Below, piece by piece: positions 1 through 7,145 of a DNA stretch of 64,000 bases. Source of the stretch: Vibrio echinoideorum (GTDB lineage Bacteria > Pseudomonadota > Gammaproteobacteria > Enterobacterales > Vibrionaceae); the NCBI RefSeq assembly GCF_024347455.1, contig NZ_AP025484.1, forward strand, positions 1,426,001-1,490,000, in the 5' to 3' direction. The translations under genes were made by a program, and so were the position numbers. Each line of letters opens with the position of its first letter. The stretch's first letter is position 1. The notes under the pieces were generated by a model. The model was not told the DNA's origin. It ran no database searches and saw nothing but the letters and a program-made list of their open reading frames with translations.

Positions 1-878
1 GAATCTACGTCAGATTGACCATCTAATTCATTGCTGTTAGATGCGTAACCCGCTGCAATTGTTAGGTCTGCAGAAAGCGCGTAACCACCTGAAACGTAGT
101 AACCAGTGTCTTTCTTAGAATCGCTTTCATCAATCCAAGAGTTCATACCTAGTGTAAGGTCGCCAACTTTTACGTTACCAGACACCGTATATACTTCGTA
201 ATCAGCATCGTTATCACGTGATTCATAGCCAGCGTAAAGGTTGAACACCTCTTGCTCTAAACCGATGTAACCGTTAATACCTTTGTCAGCATCGTTATGA
301 TCGTCGTCAGTTTCAAAGTAAGAAACGCCGTAAGCAAAACCATTGGTTGCACCTTGGAACTTAATAACGTTGAACGCATCAGAAGCGTCGCCAGCAGAAG
401 CACCAAACTCGTAAGTTGTATCACCAGCGCCATCTACTTTGTCTAACGCCGTATCGTTTTCCCAACCGAATGAAGCGATACCGAAACCAGTATCAAAACC
501 AAGCCACGCTTTATCTACGTCAGTTGCTGGACCAGTATCGATACCGTTTGTCCAACCCGCCGTTGCTGCGTCATTCGCTGAAACGTTGTTGTCTGTTGTG
601 TAGTTCACCATCAAGTCAGTTTCGAAGTAACCAACAATACGGTTGTTGCGGTAGTTTACTGCAAGAGTAAGACCTGTCGCCCAGTCATCATAAAACGCTT
701 TAGAACCTGTGTCGTAGTAACCACCAACACCGAAAGAACCTGATACTGAAAATTGATCTTTATGCATTGAATCAAATGCAAACATGTCTTCGTTTTGGCT
801 GTTTTGGCTGCTTGTGCTTACAGCGAAAGCTGAACTTGAAATGCTCGCAATCGCAAGTGCTACTAATGTCTTTTTCAT
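1..878 (-). CDS. Gram-negative porin, C-terminal part outside window
   Basis: This is the N-terminal part of an outer-membrane beta-barrel porin; the reading frame stays open to base 1, so the C-terminal end lies outside the window. The start is the ATG read leftward from 878, giving a lysine-rich n-region, a hydrophobic core and a likely signal peptidase site after residue 19 (SSAFA). After that come Asp/Asn/Gly-rich turns alternating with aromatic strands, typical of Vibrio general porins. It differs clearly from the OmpU-like porin at 12443, so the window holds two distinct porins. The upstream 150 bases are AT-rich and probably contain its promoter. Family assignment is firm; substrate selectivity is unknown. 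Confidence 0.85.
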   Translation of the reverse strand, partial: MKKTLVALAIASISSSAFAVSTSSQNSQNEDMFAFDSMHKDQFSVSGSFGVGGYYDTGSKAFYDDWATGLTLAVNYRNNRIVGYFETDLMVNYTTDNNVSANDAATAGWTNGIDTGPATDVDKAWLGFDTGFGIASFGWENDTALDKVDGAGDTTYEFGASAGDASDAFNVIKFQGATNGFAYGVSYFETDDDHNDADKGINGYIGLEQEVFNLYAGYESRDNDADYEVYTVSGNVKVGDLTLGMNSWIDESDSKKDTGYYVSGGYALSADLTIAAGYASNSNELDGQSDVD

Positions 879-1033
879 GATAACCACTACCTATATATTA
901 ATTTGGCCTTGTTAAACCGGCCTTTTGGAATGGCGCTATTGTTCAAAAAAATACGTTATTGATATACCGTAAAACTACTGAAATTTCATACCTTCGGTGA
1001 ATTTAATTAAATAAAGATATATTGGCGCTTACT

Positions 1034-1993
1034 TTACATTGAGAATCTAAATCCGAGCGTAAAGCCGATATCGGTAGTGTTATCCATGTTACGGATATTT
1101 TCGATCATCAGAGCTTCAACCGCGAGTTGATACAGACGATATCGATACCCTACGACCACTTCGTTAGAGGTTTCAGAAAAGTCAGGGTCATTACTCGCCC
1201 AACCTTGATAGTTGAGAGATTCGATAAGTAAACTGTGACGTTGACTCAGGCGATATTCATACCCTATCGCCCAACTTGTACTGAGGTTTTCAAGGCTTAG
1301 GTTTTCATCTCTAGAGGAAGAGCCATCGCTGTTTCGATGTACGAGCCCGAGAGTGGAGAATATGCTATGCCTTGGCATGATGTAGCTGTAATTGAGTTGA
1401 ACACCTTGCTCGAAGCTTGTTCTCGCAAACTGTCCATTTTTTACATTGTTATAAAACAACGAACCACCCGCCGAGAGCGACATTGGCCCTCTAGAATACA
1501 GCAGTAGTTCATTGTAAAAAGTCAGCGCATTAGTTAAATCATCACCTTCAAAGTCAGACACATGAACGCCCGCATTGTTAAAGTCCATTGTGAATTGATC
1601 TTCAGCCACTTCATCACGGCCATTCTGTCCAATACCGAATAGATCATGAAATCCCATAACAAAGCTGTCTAATCCATTGTCTTTAGCAGTAACGACTCGA
1701 TAATCTAACTCTGTTTTCCATATTGGAGATGCTTGCCACTGAACGGCAATGTTGGATTGATTCTGATAATAATCGAGTGAATAAGCGCCTGTATGAGCCC
1801 ATATACTCGCCTGAGTATAAGAGGACTTGAATTCAATGGTTCCCACTCTATTAGGTTGAGCAGAACGAAGCTGAGTTGAAAGCACATTTGAATGTATTGG
1901 AGATTGGGCATAAACAAACAGAGGAGACGCTAGTGCTGTACGAAAAGTTAGCATCAACAATGATAAGGTCAGTAGTACTCTTAAAATAATCAC
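1034..1993 (-). CDS. DUF3187-like outer-membrane beta-barrel protein
   Basis: The 319-residue product has an N-terminal signal peptide (hydrophobic core about residues 4-20, likely cleavage after TALA near residue 22). The rest alternates polar and aromatic residues and ends in a terminal strand of the form GFTLGFRFSM, with aromatic residues near the C terminus as in barrels inserted by the BAM complex. It resembles the DUF3187 family of gammaproteobacteria, whose function is unknown; that assignment is from memory of the family pattern. It lies just upstream of the partial porin on the same strand, with about 155 bases between them, and is divergent from the LuxR-type gene at 2216. Confidence 0.65.
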   Translation of the reverse strand: MIILRVLLTLSLLMLTFRTALASPLFVYAQSPIHSNVLSTQLRSAQPNRVGTIEFKSSYTQASIWAHTGAYSLDYYQNQSNIAVQWQASPIWKTELDYRVVTAKDNGLDSFVMGFHDLFGIGQNGRDEVAEDQFTMDFNNAGVHVSDFEGDDLTNALTFYNELLLYSRGPMSLSAGGSLFYNNVKNGQFARTSFEQGVQLNYSYIMPRHSIFSTLGLVHRNSDGSSSRDENLSLENLSTSWAIGYEYRLSQRHSLLIESLNYQGWASNDPDFSETSNEVVVGYRYRLYQLAVEALMIENIRNMDNTTDIGFTLGFRFSM

Positions 1994-2215
1994 GGTTTTT
2001 ATTCGGTGGTATTAAATGCCGTGAGCCTATAAAAAACACCGTTCAATTGCTGCAGTAAAAGTACGGCTTTTCGCTATGCCTCATATAATAAAGCGTTATA
2101 AAAAAAGAGAACTTAGAACACCTTCGCGATCTTGTAATGTTAACTTGCGCTGTCGTGCTTTAGCGAATATCTTCAGCGCGTGAATGAGTAGCCGAACTAT
2201 TGATAAGGAAAAAAT

Positions 2216-3010
2216 GTGAGCGCTTCTAACTATAGCTTTGAACAATTATTAATGAAGCAATCTGCAACTTTGATCAATAGTGACCCAAACAACTTTCAAA
2301 CAACTTGGTCGCAAGCGAGCTTTGACGTACTTGATTGGTTTGGTATTGATCGTCTTACACTTTACCCAAATTCAATGGTCTTATTAGAAGATGGCAAGAC
2401 GTGCTCAGTCTCCAAAAAACACATTCCTCCAGTTAACAAGAAGAACCTTATTGGTGGTAATTATCTTGATTACTTGAAGCTTTTGAAGACTAACGAGACC
2501 TATCTAACCTTCTCAAAAGATGAGCTCATAAACAGCGATAACTATGTATTAAAGCAGTTGTATAAAGAAGGGGGACGATGGCACTGTATCATACCACTAC
2601 AGCTATTTAATCAACGTTGGGGAGCGTTGTCTTTTACTAATTTTCACGATGCCGACACCAATTTCGACCTAGAAGACATCAAACGCTTAAAGTTAGTCTG
2701 TGAAGTTTGGCTTTGTTACTGGCAACATTCCACACTAGCTAGAACGCTAAAACAAAATGAGAACCGACTAGAAGACGACAGTGATAAGCTACTATTACTG
2801 ACAAAAAAGCAGACCAAAGTTTTAGCGCTGATTGCTCAAGGGTTTAGCGCAAAAGATTGCGCAGAGCAACTTCACTTAAGTTCAAGAACCATAGAATCTC
2901 ATAAGTATAGAATGCTTGGACTGCTCAATTTAAATAACCACAACGAGCTCATTCAATTTGCCTTACGCAATGGCCTAGGTCTTACAGAAAACATACACAC
3001 GACACGTTAA
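2216..3010 (+). CDS. LuxR-type transcriptional regulator
   Basis: The 264-residue protein has a C-terminal LuxR-type helix-turn-helix (about residues 196-255), with the conserved pattern of a Gln/Thr-rich first helix, GFSAKDCAEQL, and the SSRTIESHKYR recognition helix. The N-terminal 170 residues look like a GAF or autoinducer-binding-like sensor fold, but I see no residues diagnostic for an acyl-homoserine lactone receptor, and no luxI-like gene is in the window. The start is a GTG at 2216 preceded by AAGGAA at 2205-2210; the overlapping ATG at 2214 runs straight into a TGA. It is transcribed away from the DUF3187-like gene. The ligand and targets are unknown. Confidence 0.75.
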   Translation: MSASNYSFEQLLMKQSATLINSDPNNFQTTWSQASFDVLDWFGIDRLTLYPNSMVLLEDGKTCSVSKKHIPPVNKKNLIGGNYLDYLKLLKTNETYLTFSKDELINSDNYVLKQLYKEGGRWHCIIPLQLFNQRWGALSFTNFHDADTNFDLEDIKRLKLVCEVWLCYWQHSTLARTLKQNENRLEDDSDKLLLLTKKQTKVLALIAQGFSAKDCAEQLHLSSRTIESHKYRMLGLLNLNNHNELIQFALRNGLGLTENIHTTR

Positions 3011-3081
3011 AATAAGGCACTCAATATTTCTTAGGCTCGATGTGTCTCCAACTAGATATGTCTTAAGCTCGATACCGCCTG

Positions 3082-3915
3082 CTACTCGTTACCTTCACTC
3101 AGAGCAAATTTGATCTCATCAGAAGAGAAACCTTTTCGACTCAACATTGCATAAGCTTTAGAGCGTTCTTTATGGTCATTAAGATCATAGGATTTTTTCT
3201 GTAACTGCTCTAAACAAGAAGAGTAGAAATCCAGTTGCTCTTCATTAATCAATCGGTCGATTAACGATGGCAGTTCACTGGTGTCGATTTGTCGTTGTCT
3301 CAATTCTTGCTGGATAGCAGTCAAGCCTTTACCTTTACGAGCATACTTAAGCACTTCTTTCTCTAAGTCAGCCTTCTCTGCTTTAATTTGCATGTTACTC
3401 ATAAGCTCATGGGCTTGCGGATGCTGATCAATCGCCACTTTAACTTGTTGATAGCTAAAGCCGCGCTTTTGCAGTGTCGCCACAAGCTTTTCACGGCTCA
3501 TGGTAAAGCTTGTGTAATAGTGGTTAATTCGATCTATTAAGATGGTTTGTTCATCAATAGATTTTTCAAAGGACACCTTATGGATGGCATCAGAAATCAC
3601 GGAGTCCTTTAGGCCCTTCTTCTTCAATTTTTCAACAATATATCGAGAACCAAACTCACCAGAAAAAGCTTGTTCCACAAATTGTTCTGCAAACACTTGG
3701 TCAGACTTGAGATACCCAAAGCCTTTCAAGGTGCCCAAAGTTTCATCGATCCATTCTTGATTGTCGGTTTTCACTTTGAGCTTTGCAATCAGCTCGCTTT
3801 CCGTCATATCTCTTTGAGTTAAATGCCACATCGCAGAGTTCATAACACTTTCAATTCGCGTCGCTTTTCTTACCGTTGTATTTCTAGTATTCGTTTTTTG
3901 CTGTGGATTATCCAT
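3082..3915 (-). CDS. Long RecX-like protein
   Basis: The 277-residue basic, helical protein resembles RecX, the modulator of RecA filaments. The first half carries the RecX-type pattern: an AMWHLTQRDMTESEL helix, then FGYLKSD, then an FGSRYIVEKLKKKG segment about 40 residues on. A second half contains further three-helix units (YARKGKGLTAIQQEL and YAMLSRKGFSSDEI). Ordinary RecX is about 150-170 residues and sits after recA; this one is nearly double and stands alone between a LuxR-type gene and an MscS gene. It may be a second, extended RecX paralogue. Binding to RecA is an inference from the family. Confidence 0.7.
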   Translation of the reverse strand: MDNPQQKTNTRNTTVRKATRIESVMNSAMWHLTQRDMTESELIAKLKVKTDNQEWIDETLGTLKGFGYLKSDQVFAEQFVEQAFSGEFGSRYIVEKLKKKGLKDSVISDAIHKVSFEKSIDEQTILIDRINHYYTSFTMSREKLVATLQKRGFSYQQVKVAIDQHPQAHELMSNMQIKAEKADLEKEVLKYARKGKGLTAIQQELRQRQIDTSELPSLIDRLINEEQLDFYSSCLEQLQKKSYDLNDHKERSKAYAMLSRKGFSSDEIKFALSEGNE

Positions 3916-4124
3916 TCGATTTCAACTGTCCAGACTGAGCCTACCCCATCATAACTTAATTCTAAGATGGGGAAGTGACATAAAAGAACGAGATTCAGAT
4001 AAACTGATAGCCATTAAAAATGGACGCGTATTCACGCGTCCATTTAATTTCACATTAAGAGGTCGCCTATCAGCCGAAAATAGCTCTCTCTGTACTCGCT
4101 ATTTTCGTACTAGCCCTTTCCGTA

Positions 4125-5729
4125 TTAACTCTCTTCGTGATTGTAAATGTGTACATCGCGTTGTGGGAATGGAATCGTGATGCCTTCTTCATCAAAGCGT
4201 TTCTTCACGGTTTCCGTCACATCCCAATATACATCCCAGTAATCCTCAGTCTTAACCCAAGGTCTCACTACGAAATCAACCGAAGACGTATTCAAGGTGT
4301 GAAGCTTGATCATATGTTCTGGTTTTTTAAGCACTAAAGGGTGCGCAAGAATGATGTCGTTCAACACGCCTTTCGCTTTATCGATGTCATCGGAATAACC
4401 AATACCAAAAACCATATCAACACGTCTAACGCGCTCTGCAGTAATGTTGTTGATCACATCACCCCAAATCTTGTTATTCGGGATCACCAAGCGTTGGTTA
4501 TCGATGGTTTGAATCGTAGTAGACACTAAACTCATGTCTTTTACTGTTCCTTGAACGCCAGCAACTTTAACCATGTCTCCAACATCGTAAGGGCGATAGA
4601 TTAAGATCATCAAACCTGATGCAAAATTGGACAAGGTATCTTGTAAGGCAAAACCAATGATGACACCCGCGACTCCAAAACCAGTAAGTAGCGGTGCAAG
4701 CTCTATCCCTATCTGAGACAGGGCAATAAGCAAACCGATAAACACGACGGCTTTGGAAGCAATTGATACAAAGAACTCTTGCATCAAAACACTGAAATCC
4801 ATTTTTGAATGCGAAACGCTCTTACGAACCGTTTTACGAGCAACGTTGGCAATAAGGCGAGTCACATACAAAATACCTAAGAACAGCGCGAGCTTGACGA
4901 CAAAAGAAGGGGTATTGTCAAACGCCCAAGAACTAAACGAACGCAACCAGCCATCCAATAGGTCTAACGCGACATCAACATCCAGTACGTCAGCATTAAT
5001 ATCCCCTGTGGTTGCCAATAAAATGCGCTTGTAAGACGTCACATCCACACCAAACGGGCTCATCATAGAGATATTGTTCTCTAAGCTGGCAGCCATTACA
5101 CTGGTTCGTTCACTGAAACGTATTAGCTCAGTTTTAATCGTCGCCTTTTCTTCTTCGCTAACAAAAGACAAACGACGCTCTAAATCCTGACGTTGAGTGT
5201 CTGTGTAAAGAATCGCATTGATCAGATATTGAGAACGAGAAATCAAAGCGGCTTTTAGCTGATCTTCCTCAGCCGATACCTCAACGCCTCTTTCTTTCGA
5301 CCAACTTAGGGTTTTAGAGAGCTGTTGATAATAAACATCCATCATCCCAATGCGCTTTTGAATCAGCAGCTCAAGGCGCTTTTTCGCATCTCCCTCCGCC
5401 GAACGGTTCTCTTGACTCATCGAGACAATTTTAACTTCATTCAATGAAAGCAAATGTTGTAAAAGCTCAACCTGTTGAGCAAGAACAGCATCTAGGCCTT
5501 CCTTTTTATCGGATGATAATTGGGAAAAAATCTCTTCACGCAACGCTTGGTTCTTTCGTCTCAAGATATCTTCTAGAAAAGGCTTTTCAGCATCGTGGGC
5601 GGTTTCTAGAGTCGTTAGGTCCAGCATTAGCTGGTCTTGTACTTCTGTTATTTTATCAACGCTTTGTGCAAAACTTCCAAATGCGACAAGCGTCAACATT
5701 AACAATAGACAACGCCAAACCTTCATCAT
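4125..5729 (-). CDS. MscS-family mechanosensitive channel with long periplasmic N-terminus
   Basis: The 534-residue protein belongs to the MscS family, inner-membrane channels that release solutes on hypo-osmotic shock. A signal peptide (residues 1-21, ending FGSFA) is followed by about 230 residues of charged, coiled-coil-like sequence, then transmembrane segments from roughly residue 275 onward. The pore-lining helix pattern GVIIGFALQDTLSNFASG is present, followed by the beta-domain signature RPYDVGDMVKV and VIPNNK. The C-terminal cytoplasmic alpha/beta domain ends near residue 530. It is larger than E. coli MscS (286 residues) and resembles the medium-size MscS relatives with a periplasmic coiled coil. 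It is probably monocistronic. Confidence 0.88.
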   Translation of the reverse strand: MMKVWRCLLLMLTLVAFGSFAQSVDKITEVQDQLMLDLTTLETAHDAEKPFLEDILRRKNQALREEIFSQLSSDKKEGLDAVLAQQVELLQHLLSLNEVKIVSMSQENRSAEGDAKKRLELLIQKRIGMMDVYYQQLSKTLSWSKERGVEVSAEEDQLKAALISRSQYLINAILYTDTQRQDLERRLSFVSEEEKATIKTELIRFSERTSVMAASLENNISMMSPFGVDVTSYKRILLATTGDINADVLDVDVALDLLDGWLRSFSSWAFDNTPSFVVKLALFLGILYVTRLIANVARKTVRKSVSHSKMDFSVLMQEFFVSIASKAVVFIGLLIALSQIGIELAPLLTGFGVAGVIIGFALQDTLSNFASGLMILIYRPYDVGDMVKVAGVQGTVKDMSLVSTTIQTIDNQRLVIPNNKIWGDVINNITAERVRRVDMVFGIGYSDDIDKAKGVLNDIILAHPLVLKKPEHMIKLHTLNTSSVDFVVRPWVKTEDYWDVYWDVTETVKKRFDEEGITIPFPQRDVHIYNHEES

Positions 5730-5982
5730 ATTAATTCCTATTATTGTCTAAATTGACCCTATAAATAGTAGTAAAAAGAAGATGGATAACAAGCATTTAA
5801 ACGTATGTTGTGTTAAAAATTCGCAAAAAATCAATCCGTATCTAATATTTGAGAGTTCCAATCCCCTCTTATGACCTGTAAAGTACGCACCCAACAAAGA
5901 ACAACGAGCAATGTCATCACTTGGGCGCATGCACTAAAGCACCTTTAATCCGATGTTGGCTCACAGTAAGAGAGCATAAAAA

Positions 5983-6231
5983 ATGAACAACGAACTTGAT
6001 ATTATTGAGTCTCTGGAAGAGCTAGAAAAATTCCTAATTTCGGTTGAAGCTGGTGGTTTAGGCCTCGAAGGCGTGGAAGGCGTAGGCATGGCAACCAATA
6101 ACTCTGATGGCCGTCACTTCGTTGCTGTATTCAACAGCAGCCACAAAGTTCTGCTTGCTCGCTGGATCACTAAAGAAGTCTTTGAAAATGGCAAAGACTT
6201 AGTACGTAACGGTCCACGTCGTTCTCACTAA
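5983..6231 (+). CDS. Small acidic protein of unknown function
   Basis: The 82-residue soluble protein starts at an ATG and is followed by a good rho-independent terminator, so it is very likely a real monocistronic gene. It has an acidic N-terminal helix (DIIESLEELEKFL), a Gly-rich turn (GGLGLEGVEGVG) and a C-terminal basic tail (RNGPRRSH). There is no signal peptide, membrane segment or cysteine. I do not recognise the family. Its neighbours, an MscS gene upstream on the other strand and the scs operon downstream, do not suggest a role. Confidence 0.7.
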   Translation: MNNELDIIESLEELEKFLISVEAGGLGLEGVEGVGMATNNSDGRHFVAVFNSSHKVLLARWITKEVFENGKDLVRNGPRRSH

Positions 6232-6289
6232 ATCATCCTAACTAAACCTTGGAATCCCAAGAATCAGTTAACAAAGTCGAATGAAGTAA

Positions 6290-6327
6290 GCCCAATCTGG
6301 TTCCTAGCGAATGATTGGGCTTTTTTA
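6290..6327 (+). terminator. Rho-independent terminator of the 82-residue gene
   Basis: An 8-bp inverted repeat, GCCCAATC with GATTGGGC, at 6290-6297 and 6313-6320 is followed by six T residues. It closes the small gene that ends at 6231. Confidence 0.85.
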
Positions 6328-6457
6328 TGACTGTTTTTTACTGCTGTCTTAACTGCAATCAAGACCACTCTTTCCTTAACTCGCCCGTATAATTAGCTCG
6401 TAGGTAACCATTACTTTGGTGAACAAGTCAGCGAAAAACCGAAAAGAGCAGATTATT
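6328..6457 (+). promoter_or_regulatory. Putative promoter region of the scs operon
   Basis: This stretch separates the terminator at 6327 from the leader ORF. A perfect TATAAT lies at 6388-6393; 17 bases upstream, no good -35 hexamer is visible, which would fit an activator-dependent promoter. No clear CueR, CpxR or Fur site was recognised. That it drives the leader ORF and scs genes is inferred only from position. Confidence 0.35.
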
Positions 6458-6568
6458 ATGAACTTAAGTCAGACCTCGATGCCTGAGTTGTTGGCGCTGA
6501 CATTAATGCAGCCCTGTTACTTTGACAATTTTATGACTTGTGGCACGAAGCAAAGTTATCTAAGCTAG
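6458..6568 (+). CDS. 36-residue Cys-containing leader ORF of the scs operon
   Basis: A short frame with ATG at 6458 and TAG at 6566 encodes 36 residues, including PCYFDNFMTCG with two cysteines (residues 20 and 28) eight residues apart. A weak purine-rich ribosome site (AAGAG) lies about 9 bases upstream. It follows a TATAAT-containing region and precedes the copper/thiol-redox operon. Its stop codon falls inside the left arm of an inverted repeat (6562-6590), the geometry expected of a translated regulatory leader. Copper-responsive short upstream ORFs with cysteines are known elsewhere (CruR/DUF2946 in Bordetella); sharing that mechanism is only an inference. It could also be a chance ORF. 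Confidence 0.4.
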   Translation: MNLSQTSMPELLALTLMQPCYFDNFMTCGTKQSYLS

Positions 6569-6598
6569 CCGCAATTCGACTAGCTAGCTTTAATTATT
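6562..6598 (+). promoter_or_regulatory. Inverted repeat overlapping leader-ORF stop
   Basis: AAGCTAGC at 6562-6569 pairs with GCTAGCTT at 6583-6590 across a 13-base loop, followed by an AT-rich stretch without a true T tract. The leader ORF ends within the left arm, so a ribosome on it would melt the stem. It may be an attenuator or a processing site. Caution: GCTAGC is itself palindromic, which raises the chance of coincidental pairing. Confidence 0.35.
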
Positions 6599-6621
6599 AA
6601 CTAATTCAACGACTGACTGAT

Positions 6622-7098
6622 TTGCAAAGCACACCACTACTTTTCTTATCCAAACAGAATCGCCGACAAAAGCATTCTCTTTGGGCGCTTTTTCTTACCG
6701 GACTGGTTATCGTAACTTGTCTGGCAAGTACTCTGTCTGCAAACAAAGTAACCACTTCAGCTTCCTTAATTGGACAATCAATACTTGTCGGCGCAGAAAC
6801 CAGCCACCCACAAGCAAACGTCGCATCTTTCGATAAAATGTCTGAGCTCTATGCCAGTGTTTTCGGTACTGAAGCGTCTAAAATGCTGACAACACCAAAT
6901 TCAAGCTCCTGCAGCCTAAGTTCAAAAATGCTCACCTTTGCCACGCCTAAAACGGGCTGGCTGACCCCTTTTGTTCTGCTTCTCGCTGTCGCATTTAACT
7001 TACCACCTCACATCTCAAGGTTATCAAGAGATAATCATCGCTCTTCCAGACCAACAAAACTTCGGTTACATCTAAAGCACTGTATATTTAGAGAATAA
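6622..7098 (+). CDS. Unknown two-membrane-segment protein ahead of scsB
   Basis: The frame encodes up to 158 residues and runs without stops into the scsB leader. A hydrophobic segment (about residues 20-40, SLWALFLTGLVIVTC) looks like a signal anchor, and a second lies near residues 110-128 (WLTPFVLLLAVAFNL). Between them is a polar Ser/Thr-rich stretch, and the tail is strongly basic with Arg/His/Lys. Cysteines occur at about residues 33, 97 and near the C terminus. No ATG exists upstream; the TTG at 6622 is the assumed start and the ribosome site is weak. Position suggests an ScsA-like or DUF2946-like copper-associated membrane protein, but I see no decisive motif. Confidence 0.5.
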   Translation: MQSTPLLFLSKQNRRQKHSLWALFLTGLVIVTCLASTLSANKVTTSASLIGQSILVGAETSHPQANVASFDKMSELYASVFGTEASKMLTTPNSSSCSLSSKMLTFATPKTGWLTPFVLLLAVAFNLPPHISRLSRDNHRSSRPTKLRLHLKHCIFRE

Positions 7099-7145
7099 AT
7101 AACCGGGCTATTCCACCCTTTTATTTATTTTTTGGAGATACATTT

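Noticed and set aside
1705..2039. Overlapping short frames near the start of the DUF3187-like gene
   Set aside because: They overlap the signal-peptide-bearing frame, which has a typical barrel C-terminus; no independent start signals were seen.
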